A stretch of 64,000 bases of DNA from Pseudocolwellia sp. AS88 (GCF_030551755.1 NZ_JAUPEC010000011.1:62001-126000), one strand, 5' to 3'; shown: positions 7,162-17,597, numbered from the stretch's first letter. A program made the numbers and translations. Notes: generated from the sequence alone by a model not told the origin.

Positions 7162-10089
7162 ATGCAAACTAAACATACAACTTTGTGGAAAAACACAGCA
7201 ATCGCAATTGCTGTTGCGCAGTGCATTACTAGTGGAGCAGTTCATGCAGAAGAGCAAGGTAATAAAGCTAATGATGTAGAAATAATTACCGTTACGGGTA
7301 TCAAAGCGAGTTTAAGTCAAAGCTTGAATCGCAAAAGAAACAGTGATGAACTTATCGACAGTATTGTGGCAGAAGACATCGGAAAATTTCCAGACACAAA
7401 CGTGGCTGAATCATTACAACGAATTCCTGGTGTTGCTATTGATAGAGCCGGTGGCGAAGGTGCTCAAGTAAGTGTACGTGGCTTTGGTCCAGCCTTTAAT
7501 TCAGTTTTAGTTGGTGGTCGTAGACTTGCAACCGATACTGCGGGCCGTAACTTTCGTTTTGATCTACTAGGTGCTGAACTGATTGGGGGGGTAGATGTTT
7601 ATAAATCTGCACCTGCACATTTACAAGCAGGAGGGATTGGTTCAACAATCGACCTTCAGTTACAAAAACCTCTTAGTATTGGAAAAGAAAAAGCAATTAT
7701 AAGTACAAGGGCGGTTTATGAAGACAACTCTGGTAGTGTCGCACCACAATTTTTTGGCTTGTACAGTAATGTTTTTGCAGATGGTAACATTGGTGCATTA
7801 TTTTCTCTATCTTATCAAGAACGTCAATCTTCTCAAGATGCTGTTCACGCCGGTAACTTTATAAACGATACGGCAAGGTTTGAAATTAACGGCGCAGACG
7901 ATGCGTCAGTGTTATTTGCTGATGGTGTAGGTAACGGAGTTGGACGATACAAAAATCAGCAACAACTTCGTTTTGCACGTGAAGAACAAGAACGTGACCG
8001 CATTGGTTTAACAGGTGTTCTTCAGTTTACACTATCTGACAATGCTCTTCTGACAGTAGACAGTTTGTATAGTAAGTTTGATATTTCCAACCAAACGACG
8101 CATATTTTTATGTTTAACGAGCGTGCTTCTTTTAATAATGCAGTAACTGACGAGAACAATATCCTTGTTAAATGGGATCAAATTGGCCGTCCTTTCCAAG
8201 CCGCAGTTGAAGACAATCGAGCATCCGAACTTTGGCAGGTGGGGGCTAATCTTGAGTGGGATATCAGCGATAACTTCGGCGCAGTTTTTGACCTATCATT
8301 ATCAAAAGCTGAAGACGACTCGGCTGGTAAGGATTTCTTCTTTGTAGTTGCAGGCCCTGAAGCTGTTCAACGTTATGATTTCACTCAAGGTGGTGACTCA
8401 CCTATATTCCAGAACTTTGAGTTTGAACTTTCGGATACAGATCTAAATGGTGACGGTGAAATTAACAACCTTGACCGGATTGTTGGAAATGAAATCCTTG
8501 CACCAGATCCAAATGATACCCATTCTTGGTTTGGTACTCGTGAAGGTCAAGGAAATACAGATGAGGTTTTTGAATTCCGCTCTGACTTTACTTGGTATGT
8601 TGATAAAGGGCCATTAGAAATAATCACTTTTGGTGGGTATTATGCTGAGCAAGAAAAAACTCGTTCAGAGGGCCGCACTCCAGGTGGTGGTGGTGGTGTT
8701 AGTAACGCTTACTTGCAATCGCAAATTCCTCTTCCTGCTAACTTGTTTACATTACAAAATAACTCAAATTTCCTTGATGGTACTAACACAACAGTTCTTT
8801 CTCAGTATCTTGAATATAACCCTGAAGAGATTATTGACTATTTAGAATCTCCTGAAGCACTTGCTCAACGCGATTCACTAAATGGATTAGCACCAGGAAC
8901 AAGTGCTGCTCGATTAGGGTTTGATCCAGAAAATCCAAGAGCTGACGGTGGAGTAGGTTTTAACGCCATTGATTTGCCTAGGAATGGGTTTGTTATCGAT
9001 GAAGAAATTATGGCGGTTTATGCAAACGCCAAATTTACTGCTGAGATTGCCGATATGAACCTTATCGTTAATACAGGCTTTCGTTATACGCAAACAGAAA
9101 CAACATCCTCAGCCTTTGCTGAACCGTTTGCAACTATCTTCCCAGCACCAAGTAGAGAGGACATTTTGTTAAGCACAAGGCAACCAGCTCAGTCTATTTC
9201 TCAGACTGGAGATTATCATCATTTCCTTCCGTCTATTAGTGCTAAACTAAATATTACAGATGAAATTATATTGAGAACGTCTTACTCTAAATCTCTCACT
9301 CGCCCAAGCCTGACAGATCTTAACCCTGGTATTAACACTGCAGCAGAGTTACGACTTTCAGATTTGAGCGCTAGTTCTGGTAATCCTGATTTAGACCCAT
9401 TCTTGTCTGATAACTATGATATTTCTGCAGAATACTACTTTGCAGATAGCTCCGTTATTAGCGTAGGATATTTCAAAAAGAATGTTTCGGCTTTTATTTC
9501 ACGAGCAGAAGCAAGGGAAGGACTAACTCTACCTGCAGGAAATAGACTTGATGAGGTAACTGAAGATCGCACTGATATTGATGGTGATACTATTTTCTTA
9601 AACATTGAGCGTCCGCGTAATCTTAATTCGACAGTAGTTGATGGTATTGAGATATCGTTCCAGCATATCTTTGATAACTTACCAGGATTACTACAGCACG
9701 TTGGTGTGAGTGCAAACTTAACGTATGTTGATTCTGACGACAAAGTAGATGACAACAACATTGAATCTGCTGTTGCATTACCTGGTTTAGGTGATTCACA
9801 AAATTTTGTTCTATTCTACGATGATAGTGTGTTTGAAGCACGTATTGCTTACAACCAACGTGATCGATTCTTTAGTGGTCGTCAAGGATTAGAGCCTGTA
9901 TTTACTGATGATTTTAGTCAACTAGATGCTCGTATCGCTTGGAATATCGGAGAGAACTATCAAGTATTTTTTGAAGGATCGAATTTAACTAATTCTTTTG
10001 TGAAAAGAGAAGGTAGAATTGATAGTCGCTTTGTTGGTATCGAAGATCCGGGCGCTCGATATGTACTTGGTGCAAGAGTTACTTTCTAG
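7162..10089 (+). CDS. TonB-dependent outer-membrane receptor, oligosaccharide type
   Basis: A 975-residue receptor. The signal peptide ends near CITSGAVHA-EE. A TonB-box-like segment (EIITVTGIKASL) precedes the plug domain, whose hallmark run DIGKFPDTNVAESLQRIPGV is followed by VRGFGPAFN and GGIGSTIDL. A long beta-barrel ends with the expected C-terminal aromatic (VLGARVTF). This subtype is typical of marine Alteromonadales that import algal oligosaccharides, and here probably brings sulfated galactan fragments into the periplasm. It is a paralogue of the receptor at 17598 but lacks the STN domain, so it should be controlled by the operator upstream rather than by surface signalling. Its terminator region has been invaded by an IS4 element. 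Confidence 0.9.
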   Translation: MQTKHTTLWKNTAIAIAVAQCITSGAVHAEEQGNKANDVEIITVTGIKASLSQSLNRKRNSDELIDSIVAEDIGKFPDTNVAESLQRIPGVAIDRAGGEGAQVSVRGFGPAFNSVLVGGRRLATDTAGRNFRFDLLGAELIGGVDVYKSAPAHLQAGGIGSTIDLQLQKPLSIGKEKAIISTRAVYEDNSGSVAPQFFGLYSNVFADGNIGALFSLSYQERQSSQDAVHAGNFINDTARFEINGADDASVLFADGVGNGVGRYKNQQQLRFAREEQERDRIGLTGVLQFTLSDNALLTVDSLYSKFDISNQTTHIFMFNERASFNNAVTDENNILVKWDQIGRPFQAAVEDNRASELWQVGANLEWDISDNFGAVFDLSLSKAEDDSAGKDFFFVVAGPEAVQRYDFTQGGDSPIFQNFEFELSDTDLNGDGEINNLDRIVGNEILAPDPNDTHSWFGTREGQGNTDEVFEFRSDFTWYVDKGPLEIITFGGYYAEQEKTRSEGRTPGGGGGVSNAYLQSQIPLPANLFTLQNNSNFLDGTNTTVLSQYLEYNPEEIIDYLESPEALAQRDSLNGLAPGTSAARLGFDPENPRADGGVGFNAIDLPRNGFVIDEEIMAVYANAKFTAEIADMNLIVNTGFRYTQTETTSSAFAEPFATIFPAPSREDILLSTRQPAQSISQTGDYHHFLPSISAKLNITDEIILRTSYSKSLTRPSLTDLNPGINTAAELRLSDLSASSGNPDLDPFLSDNYDISAEYYFADSSVISVGYFKKNVSAFISRAEAREGLTLPAGNRLDEVTEDRTDIDGDTIFLNIERPRNLNSTVVDGIEISFQHIFDNLPGLLQHVGVSANLTYVDSDDKVDDNNIESAVALPGLGDSQNFVLFYDDSVFEARIAYNQRDRFFSGRQGLEPVFTDDFSQLDARIAWNIGENYQVFFEGSNLTNSFVKREGRIDSRFVGIEDPGARYVLGARVTF

Positions 10090-10140
10090 AAATACGCAAC
10101 GAGTGTAACAATTGTTTGAGTTTAAGGCTCCTTATTGGTC

Positions 10141-10175
10141 AATGCCAGTCAGTTAAGCTGACTGGCATTTTTCTT
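10141..10175 (+). terminator. Hairpin terminator built into the left end of the IS4 element
   Basis: AATGCCAGTCAG at 10141-10152 pairs perfectly with CTGACTGGCATT at 10158-10169 across a 5-nt loop, followed by TTTCTTTTTT. It overlaps the left inverted repeat and would now terminate transcription of the upstream receptor gene. Confidence 0.7.
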
Positions 10176-10288
10176 TTTTAGGGGATACTTAGATGGTTTT
10201 GGCTTCACCCATCGGGTGATTTCTTCTATCTTTTCGTCTAGTTGGAACCTTAAATAAGACCAGTGTATTGGAGTGTTCCCTGGACTCA

Positions 10289-11454
10289 TTATAGATACTG
10301 ACGAGAAATACTGAATGACAGCCATCGAACTGCTGAGAAACTAAGCTGGTTAGGCCATATCTCTGTGACTGTCGCCGCCATCGTCATTATTCTTTGTATT
10401 AAATTATAGGCGAATAACACGCCCCATAGCTCCTCACGGACCATGTCTGGATGCTTACTTCTCAAATGGTATGAGCTATCAAGCATTGTCTGTTTGATTT
10501 CTCTAAACCCAAGTTCTATCTCCCAACGATGACAATATAATTCAACAATTTCATTACCTGGATAACGCAATCTATCCGTCATCGAGGTTAATATACGGTA
10601 GCTTTTGCCCTTTATTGTTTTACTGACTGATCTCGCTTTAATCATTTCAGGAACATATGGAACGTTTTTTTGTGCATGCTTGGTTGTTTTCAATTCAATG
10701 ATATGATCATTTTTACCCGCGCTAGAGATGATTTCATACTGTAAGTCGGGCCTTGTTGGTATCAGCCAGTGCCTCATATTACCAGTTTGGTGCCAATTAT
10801 TTAACAGGCCTAAATAATAATATCCTTTATCAAACATAGTCAGTGAATTATCTGGTGTACGTTCAATTAAACGCTCAGCTAATTTAATCTCGTTGGTTTT
10901 ATAGTTATCAAACTCGCTACTTAGCTGTTGATGGCTGGTCAATTCCATATGACAGACCATGCGTATTTGAGGAAACGCTGCATCACCGTCTTGGTTGCTA
11001 CCAGAAGAGAATGCTTTACGATTGTCAGGGGGGGCGGCTGTTCGCCACACAACACCGTCAACCACTAATAGATTCAAACCATTCCATGTTTCGAATGACT
11101 GTTGCTTATACATTGATTGAGCAGATTTGTTGAAAACGTGTTTAACGGAGTCATCACCTAACCTTTCCCTCGCTTGTACAATTGCACTTGGAGCAACGAG
11201 TTGTTTTTTGCCAGGTAACATGATGTCTAGCTTATTGGCGATATTTCAAACCGATTCTTTTCGAAATAGTGCCATGCTATAATTGACCATAAAACAGCCT
11301 AAAGCGGTAACCTTCGCTTACGAATGGTAGCAATCTCTGCTTGTTGAAAGCCTTGTTCAATTATTTCAGGGTCAAGAATTTCTGATAATTTTTGAAAGGT
11401 ATGGTATCGGTTGCTTTCTTCAAGTGTTGCTTGCAGTGCATGTTCTATATTCAC
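10289..11454 (-). pseudogene. IS4-family transposase, frameshifted in its N-terminal region
   Basis: The 310 residues from 11221 down to 10289 hold the DDE catalytic core: first Asp in LLVVDGVVWR, second in MFDKGYY, and the YxxRWxIExxFxxxK signature in YCHRWEIELGFREIKQ. The N-terminal domain is readable from a GTG at 11454 (NIEHALQATLEESNRYHTFQ) but meets a stop after RKRRLPL, and another shift is needed to reach ANKLDIMLPGKKQ. The full gene would be about 380 codons. The catalytic residues survive but the reading frame does not, so autonomous transposition is unlikely unless the breaks are recent or programmed. Confidence 0.8.
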
Positions 11455-11546
11455 AAAAAAATCCGTAGTTCATTTCCTAACTACGGATTTTGCATGAGCG
11501 TTTGGATCGGTCAACAGGTCATTTTCTTAACTGATCGGCATTGACC

Positions 11547-12443
11547 TTAGTGGAGTCTTTTTTCTATTTAAATTTTAAGCCAATCAATAGTGTCATTATG
11601 TAAATGGGTAATTAGCCCCACATACCAATATTAATGAAGCCTTCGCATAATGACCTCAGAAAATTAACATGAGGTCATTTTTAATAAACAAAAAAATACA
11701 GCACTAGCAAAATATTTTTGAACAGTAACAACTTAGTGATTTAACAATCATTCAGTTTTGGTGGAATACAAAGGTTAACGTGTGTACTTTTTATGCTTGG
11801 CGTAAACTACTTTGAGATAAACCCAACCAATTAGACCTCAACATATGCCTCATTTGTTATCCGTGAGAAACCTTTAACACAATCTTCCATAATCAGAATT
11901 CGTAATTGCAGTGCCATGCCATGCATATCACCTTTAATTAACTTAACTGGTTTTGAAAAGTACCGCTTTCACTCCACTATATAAAAACTTTATGTGGACG
12001 CTCAGTAAGTAAAAGATTTTAACGTCCATTTGTATCTAAATCTCCCCTATAGCGCCATCTCATTTACGGCGGACTCTTACTTTAACGGGTAATATGCTGG
12101 TGGCTTCTATGAAAAGTGTCTTAGGTGCTTAGTAATTTAAAATTATTTTTTTATTCTATCGTTAACGTATTGTAAGCTGACCAATGAACCTGTGATAGAG
12201 TAGGTTGAATATCCAACCTTCTTCTATCAAAGTAGGACATCAATAGTTGACATTAGTCGTTGGAATAGCTTCAATAACGCATACTACGATTACTTTAATT
12301 ATAATTAATTCTAATCAGAAGATTCGGAAGTGTTAACCTAGGATGGTCTTTAGGTTATTCATTAAGACCATATTAATGACAGCTACTTGTTTATAAGCAG
12401 AGGTTATCAGTATAAAAAATAATATGTATTACCAAGGGAATAA
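11547..12443. other. Long intergenic region with a terminator and one gene-like fragment
   Basis: About 900 bp without a gene. A clean hairpin lies at 11649-11682 (TGACCTCA / TGAGGTCA, then TTTTT). On the minus strand, between two stops at roughly 11842-11980, a 46-codon frame reads KPVKLIKGDMHGMALQLRIL and then EDCVKGFSRITNEAYVEV. It looks like the tail of a real protein, but I cannot name the family and it has no proper start. The rest is AT-rich without recognisable structure. Confidence 0.4.
11649..11682 (+). terminator. Hairpin terminator without an intact upstream gene
   Basis: AATGACCTCA pairs with TGAGGTCATT across an 11-nt loop and is followed by a T-run. No intact plus-strand gene precedes it, so it probably belonged to a gene lost during rearrangement. 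Confidence 0.6.
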
Positions 12444-12472
12444 CATAAAGGCTTTATTTAAAGCCTTTATGT
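12444..12472. terminator. Terminator of the MFS transporter gene
   Basis: ATAAAGGCTTTA and TAAAGCCTTTAT form a nearly continuous palindrome at 12445-12470, just downstream of the minus-strand transporter stop at 12492. Confidence 0.6.
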
Positions 12473-12491
12473 TAAGAAATTAATATAAACG

Positions 12492-13742
12492 TTATTTAAC
12501 TTCTATTTGTTCAACTTTACCTACTAAAAATAAGTAACTACTTAAACCAATTAAAGCAAGCATACCAATAAAGAGCAATGCAGGTTTGAAGTCACCACCT
12601 TCAACTAAGTAACCTATAATAATAGGAACAATCACACCTGATAAGCCACCGATAAAGTTAAAGCAACCACCAACAAGACCTACCATACGCTCAGGCGCTA
12701 ATAATGAAACAAACACCCAAGTGATTGATGCTAGACCATTGCCAAAAAATGCTAGTGATAATAATGCAATAACAGCAAATTCACTTTCAACATAATTTGC
12801 ACCCACTATACTGGTTGAAAGTAGCATTCCGGTAATAATTGGTGCTTTACGAGAGATTTCTTTAGATACACCTTTACGTACTAAAAAGTCTGAAAGTGTG
12901 CCAGAAATAAGCACACCAAAAAAAGCAAATATATAGGGAATAGAACCTAAGAATCCCGTTTTAAGTGTGCTAAATCCTTTAAACTCCATTAAGTACGTAG
13001 GAAACCAAGTTAAAAAGAATATTAACAAACCACCTAAACAGAATTGACCTATATAAATACCCCATAATTTTTTATGAGAAAAAGCTTCTTTTAAATTTTT
13101 CCATTCAAAAACAACAACTTCTTTTTTAGGTCGATCTTCTTTAGGCACTTCATTCACATCACTTGGATCGCGATAAACAAAATACCAGATAGCAGCCCAA
13201 ACAATACCAATTAAACCTGAAATTATAAACAATCCTCTCCAGCCAAAGCTTGCTTGAATCATAAGAAGCACAGGCGTTAAAAAAGCTAAACCAATAAATT
13301 GACCAGAGGTATAAGCCGCAATTGCTGAAGCACGTTCTTCTTCACTAAACCATGCGGTTACAATTTTATTGTTTGCTGGATATGAAGGCGCTTCAAATAC
13401 ACCAATAGCCATTCGACAACCAATCAGTGCAGCAATACTACTCACAAAACCTTGAACTAGAGTCGCAAGTGACCATGCAGTTAATATAAAAGGATAGAGA
13501 ATACGAGGCTTAACATAATCAACTAATATACCGCCGGGTATTTGCATTAATGCATACGTTACACCAAAAGCGGCAAATATATAGCCCATATGAACGGTAG
13601 TAAAACCAAGCTCCGCAGATAATAGTGGAGCAGCTACGGCCATGTTGCTTCTGTCCATGTAATTAATCACTACACTTAAAAAAATCAGTGTTAGTACTTT
13701 AAATCTTTCTTTAGATTTTTGATGACTTTTGTCGGTACTCAT
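12492..13742 (-). CDS. MFS transporter, anion:cation symporter (hexuronate/galactonate) type
   Basis: A 416-residue, 12-helix major facilitator. The N-terminal helix ends with INYMDRSNMAVAAPLLSAEL, the NYxDRxxxxxAxPxxxxELG signature of the ACS family that includes ExuT, GarP and DgoT. A cytoplasmic loop between helices 6 and 7 (DPSDVNEVPKEDRPKKEVVV) is typical. It probably takes up a sugar acid or anionic monosaccharide released from the polysaccharide. It lies 88 bp downstream of a sulfatase gene on the same strand and may be co-transcribed with it. A truncated near-copy lies at 5442-5662. The substrate is inferred from context only. Confidence 0.85.
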   Translation of the reverse strand: MSTDKSHQKSKERFKVLTLIFLSVVINYMDRSNMAVAAPLLSAELGFTTVHMGYIFAAFGVTYALMQIPGGILVDYVKPRILYPFILTAWSLATLVQGFVSSIAALIGCRMAIGVFEAPSYPANNKIVTAWFSEEERASAIAAYTSGQFIGLAFLTPVLLMIQASFGWRGLFIISGLIGIVWAAIWYFVYRDPSDVNEVPKEDRPKKEVVVFEWKNLKEAFSHKKLWGIYIGQFCLGGLLIFFLTWFPTYLMEFKGFSTLKTGFLGSIPYIFAFFGVLISGTLSDFLVRKGVSKEISRKAPIITGMLLSTSIVGANYVESEFAVIALLSLAFFGNGLASITWVFVSLLAPERMVGLVGGCFNFIGGLSGVIVPIIIGYLVEGGDFKPALLFIGMLALIGLSSYLFLVGKVEQIEVK

Positions 13743-13830
13743 ACGAGCTTCCTATAGGGAGATTGTTATTTTTTATTTAATAAAAAAGCATTCATGATGC
13801 TTAACATGAATGCCTAAGGCTAACGATTAA

Positions 13831-15651
13831 CTATTTTTTGATACGGTTAACATCAACAAATAATGGACCTACGGGTAGCCTGTCCATTTTAATATAAGCG
13901 TGGAAATTACCTTCACCTTCAGGTAATTTAACGCGAGTAAAATTTACTTTCTTTTGTCCTTTTTTAACGGGTTTTTGTAAATGTACATTTTTATATTTTA
14001 AATGGGCAATACCGTCGCTTGTTAATTCAGGTAAATCATATGAAACGTTATAACGTCCTTTTTTACTGCGAACTTGCCAGTAACCCAATTGGTTATCTTC
14101 AATAACACGTGCCCCACCATAATCAAAACGAGAGATTACACGTGGCCCACCCCAATCAAAACGAGATAAGTTAACGTTTGGCTGTGCCTTAGTACCTAAT
14201 GATATACGTTCAATACCTGCAGCATCGCGTTCTTCAGTGACTTCATCAAACCAGTTTTCGTAACGCTCTAACATTGCTTCTACAATATCAGGATGTTTAG
14301 AAGCAATATTAATACGTTCACTTGGATCATTTTCCATGTCGTAAAGCTCTAAGTTTTTAACCACATTTTTAAGGATATTATCGGTAGGTTGATGAACAAT
14401 ACCGTGAGGAAAGTTATGCGGGCTTACCAACTTATATTTTGGGGTTCTTAAGTTGAAATGCATATATTTAAAAGGGGTTGGTCCGTAATGCATTTGCACG
14501 AAGAAATCACGTTGCTCAAGGTTTTTAGTTTCACCTTTAGTCCATAGTGGTAATAACGACTGCCCGTCAATTTTAATGTTTTTTGGTACATCAACATCCG
14601 CAGCATCTAAAAGCGTTGGGAATAAATCAAGAATAGTCCCCATGTTTTTAGCTTGCTTTTGAGGTTCGATTTTACCTGGCCATTGCACATAAAATGGCAC
14701 TTTGATACCCGCATCATATACACTGGTTTTAGTGCCACGTAAATTTGCTACCCAACGACCCGGAAAGTAATCATTTTTAGTTCTCCGGTGACGAGGGCCA
14801 TTATCAGATAAGAAAAGAACAATGGTATTTTCTTCAAGCCCTAATTCTTTAAGTCTCGCAATTACACGGCCAACATTATAATCAATACTATCGATCATGC
14901 CGTAAACCAAAGCATTATCTTCATGAAGTCCTATTTTACGGTATGGCTCTGCTAATTTATCAGGAACCTGAAGAGGCAAATGAGGTAAGTTTGTCGCTAA
15001 ATAAAGTAAAAATGGTTTACCGTCCTTTTTGGCCATAAAATCCATGGCAGCATCAGCAAAAATATCGTCACTGTAACCTTCGTATTTTTTAGATACATTA
15101 TTGTGTTCAAGAATTGGGTTAAAGTAAGTGTTATTAGCTGGACCAGCCGCTTGACCAATACCTCCACCTTTATGCACTAAAGCTTCTTGGAAGCCTTGAT
15201 CTGTTGGTCGCATTGGATGATTGTCACCTAAATGCCATTTACCAAAAATACCCGTTCTGTAGCCATTATCACTTAAAACTTCAGCTATAGTTATTTCAGT
15301 ACCACGCATGAAGTGGTCAACTTGGGTTACCGCTGTAACACCTGTGCGATAAGGATAACGACCAGTTAAAAGACCGGCACGCGTTGCTGAACAATTTGGG
15401 TAGGTCATGAAATTAGTCATCTCAAGCCCTTGTTCACCAATGGCTTCAATATTAGGTGTTTTTAAATAGGGATTACCATGCGCGCCAATATCACCATATC
15501 CTTGGTCATCCGTCATCATTATCACAATATTGGGTTTATCTTTCGCATAGGATGCGGTTTGACTGAATGGGTTAACCACCAGCAAGGTAATTAAAAAAGT
15601 ATATAAATATACGACTTTAATTAACGATATTTTATTATTAGTTGTTTTCAT
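13831..15651 (-). CDS. Secreted sulfatase, cysteine type (arylsulfatase A-like)
   Basis: A 606-residue protein with an N-terminal signal segment (VVYLYTFLITLLVVNPFSQT). The metal-binding MMTDDQGYGD block is followed by NCSATR, whose Cys87 is the residue converted to formylglycine in the C-x-[P/A]-x-R motif. GKWHLGD and FLSDNGP complete the active site. A C-terminal extension beyond residue 510 (RSKKGRYNVSYDLPELTSDG) looks like an added beta domain. It should hydrolyse a sulfate ester on the galactan in the periplasm or outside. It needs a formylglycine-generating enzyme, which is not in this window. The MFS gene follows 88 bp downstream. The position of the sulfate removed cannot be read from the sequence. 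Confidence 0.88.
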   Translation of the reverse strand: MKTTNNKISLIKVVYLYTFLITLLVVNPFSQTASYAKDKPNIVIMMTDDQGYGDIGAHGNPYLKTPNIEAIGEQGLEMTNFMTYPNCSATRAGLLTGRYPYRTGVTAVTQVDHFMRGTEITIAEVLSDNGYRTGIFGKWHLGDNHPMRPTDQGFQEALVHKGGGIGQAAGPANNTYFNPILEHNNVSKKYEGYSDDIFADAAMDFMAKKDGKPFLLYLATNLPHLPLQVPDKLAEPYRKIGLHEDNALVYGMIDSIDYNVGRVIARLKELGLEENTIVLFLSDNGPRHRRTKNDYFPGRWVANLRGTKTSVYDAGIKVPFYVQWPGKIEPQKQAKNMGTILDLFPTLLDAADVDVPKNIKIDGQSLLPLWTKGETKNLEQRDFFVQMHYGPTPFKYMHFNLRTPKYKLVSPHNFPHGIVHQPTDNILKNVVKNLELYDMENDPSERINIASKHPDIVEAMLERYENWFDEVTEERDAAGIERISLGTKAQPNVNLSRFDWGGPRVISRFDYGGARVIEDNQLGYWQVRSKKGRYNVSYDLPELTSDGIAHLKYKNVHLQKPVKKGQKKVNFTRVKLPEGEGNFHAYIKMDRLPVGPLFVDVNRIKK

Positions 15652-15707
15652 CTTTGGTTTTAAGTCCTAAAGTTAAATGGTATTGATATTGATACCAAAC
15701 GGATTAA

Positions 15708-16778
15708 CTAACTTGCGAAATAAAGCTTAATTTTATTATTGCTTGTTTTTTTATGAGTAATATTGAAATGTTTTTTAAATTCAGCGAGTAACTCGGTTAC
15801 ATCGCCCGTTTTAAACACGCCTATTACATTCGTTTTTTTCAATTTTTCGTCATTATCTAACTCAATTTTTAAGTCGGTATACCGGCCAATTTCATCTACC
15901 ACATAGGCTAATGTTTCACCTCTAAAAATTAATTTACGTTCTTGCCAAGATAAAGAAGTAATAATATCGATAGGTGCCAATTTAACTACCTCTTTTGTTA
16001 CAGTTGATTTTTTATCAATATCAAGATCAACTTTTTCACCTTTAGACACTGCTAAAGATGATTTAGGCAGTTTTATTTTATGGTTGGCGAGATCTGCTTT
16101 AAATTGATTAGTTGATTTGTTTTCAACTAATACCTTTCCTTCGGTAACAATAAGCTCGACAAGTTTCTTTGTTACTTCGACATTGAAAGAGGTTCCTACC
16201 GCTTGCATCATTTTACCGTTAGCTAACACACTTAATGGTCGTGATTTATCGTGTGCGACATCAATATGAATTTCACCTTGTTGCAGCTCTAACACCCTGA
16301 CATTATTTGTATACTTCATATGTACAATGGTATTGGTGTTGAGTACCAAAACACTATCGTCGGGTAATGTTATGGTGTCAATTTCACCGGTTTTAGTTTG
16401 ATATGTAGACTCGATGGGCTTTATCGCTATAACGTTATGATTGGTGTTAAATAAATCAGCTACGTTATAAAACGTTAATGTAAAAGCTAAAATTAACGAA
16501 GCGGCAAGAGAGCCCCAAACGATTGATGATTTTTTTCGTTTCACCTGATTTTGAGGGAAAATATCAGACAATCGTTCTAAATCATCCATTTTGTCCCACA
16601 TTTTTGCTGTTTTAAGCATTTGCGTTAAATGCGCTGGCTTTTCGTATAACCATGCTTGGAATTGACTTGTTTCACTTTTTGACAAGCCACGATCAATTTT
16701 TGCAATCCAGTCACATGCATCTTCAAGGACTTTTTCCTCACTAAAGCGCATAGGCTTTAGAACATGTATATTATTCAT
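15708..16778 (-). CDS. FecR-family transmembrane anti-sigma regulator
   Basis: From the ATG at 16778 the protein has 356 residues. The N-terminal cytoplasmic segment (ACDWIAKIDRGLSKSETSQF, the DUF4880-type sigma-binding region) is followed by one membrane helix near residues 85-105 (IVWGSLAASLILAFTLTFY). Next come a FecR domain (SVLVLNTNTIVHM, GTSFNVEV) and a C-terminal STN-like segment (IFRGETLAYVVDEIGRYTDL). It should hold the sigma factor inactive until the STN domain of a receptor signals. AGAGG lies 5 nt before this ATG and just after the sigma stop. An in-frame ATG at 16796 would overlap the sigma gene by 17 bp but has no ribosome-binding site, so 16778 is preferred. Confidence 0.85.
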   Translation of the reverse strand: MNNIHVLKPMRFSEEKVLEDACDWIAKIDRGLSKSETSQFQAWLYEKPAHLTQMLKTAKMWDKMDDLERLSDIFPQNQVKRKKSSIVWGSLAASLILAFTLTFYNVADLFNTNHNVIAIKPIESTYQTKTGEIDTITLPDDSVLVLNTNTIVHMKYTNNVRVLELQQGEIHIDVAHDKSRPLSVLANGKMMQAVGTSFNVEVTKKLVELIVTEGKVLVENKSTNQFKADLANHKIKLPKSSLAVSKGEKVDLDIDKKSTVTKEVVKLAPIDIITSLSWQERKLIFRGETLAYVVDEIGRYTDLKIELDNDEKLKKTNVIGVFKTGDVTELLAEFKKHFNITHKKTSNNKIKLYFAS

Positions 16779-16779
16779 A

Positions 16780-17364
16780 CTAACCTCTGCTTCCATTTAT
16801 TTTTAGTTGAATTTCATCGCTTTTATTTGATAATAAATCATCTTGCTGAACCATCATCATGCAACGCATGGTTCCTGACGAGATGTGTTTCTCAACTGTG
16901 CTTACGCTAATATTCATACTTTTTGCAATTTCTTTTTGTGTGTATCCGTAAACTTTTTTAAGAACAAAAACTTTTCTGCATTGCGTGGGTAATTGCCTAA
17001 TCGCTTCACAAAAATTCGAAAATTCTTCATTGGTTATTACATCGTTTAAAACTGGGTCGTTATGCTTATTTTCGATAAGCTGTTCAAGTTCATCCCAATC
17101 AACTTTATTGTCGACTAGCCTAGTGCCCGCTCTTTTTTGATAGTCCAAAGCTAAATTTTTAGCTGTAGTAAACATAAATGATTTTTTTGATGATATTTTC
17201 TCAACGTTTTTTGCCTGACAAATACGTACATAAGTCTCTTGTACTACATCTTCAATTTCATGAGGTGGCACAATAGAAGCAACTATACGGCTGAGACTAT
17301 CTTTTGAGGCAAGGTACAGTTTAGTAAATGTATTATTTTTTTGATTATTAATAGCGATTCTCAC
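16780..17364 (-). CDS. ECF-family RNA polymerase sigma factor (FecI-like)
   Basis: A 194-residue ECF sigma factor. Region 2 includes DVVQETYVRICQAKNVEKIS and FMFTTAKNLALDYQKR; region 4 is PTQCRKVFVLKKVYGYTQKE followed by IAKSMNISVSTVEKHI, a clear helix-turn-helix. The start is a GTG at 17364 with only a weak ribosome-binding site. It forms an operon with the FecR gene and lies divergent to the STN-containing receptor at 17598. That is the classic FecI-FecR-FecA layout, so it probably directs transcription of that receptor and perhaps of neighbouring sulfatase genes when the substrate is bound outside. Confidence 0.88.
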   Translation of the reverse strand: MRIAINNQKNNTFTKLYLASKDSLSRIVASIVPPHEIEDVVQETYVRICQAKNVEKISSKKSFMFTTAKNLALDYQKRAGTRLVDNKVDWDELEQLIENKHNDPVLNDVITNEEFSNFCEAIRQLPTQCRKVFVLKKVYGYTQKEIAKSMNISVSTVEKHISSGTMRCMMMVQQDDLLSNKSDEIQLKINGSRG

Positions 17365-17597
17365 TTTTTAATACTTCATCTACGTAGCTTTCATAAAGTA
17401 ACTAGACGATTGATGACAAAAAATCCGCCATTACTTTTTATGTTTTTTGATATTATCAATTTTAACATAGTAAGTTATTTTTGATATGATGTTTGTGTTT
17501 TTGTGATAATGTAAGTGAATTTTTTTAATCTATAAAAATAAATAAATTTATGTATTTTTTGTTTATTTTCTATTTAAATCAGGAGATTAATTAATTT

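Larger units (their letters stand above)
10137..11546 (-). mobile_element. IS4-family insertion sequence with intact terminal inverted repeats
   Basis: The 21-bp ends at 10137-10157 and 11526-11546 are inverted copies matching at 19 of 21 positions (both begin GGTCAATGCC when read inward). They enclose 1410 bp with one broken transposase gene on the minus strand, as expected for IS4-family size and organisation. No clear target-site duplication is seen. The flanks AAGGCTCC (10124-10131) and GGAGTCTT (11552-11559) could pair, with one G-U, into a hairpin before a T-run if the element were removed. The IS may therefore have landed in the loop of the receptor gene's original terminator. Confidence 0.8.
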
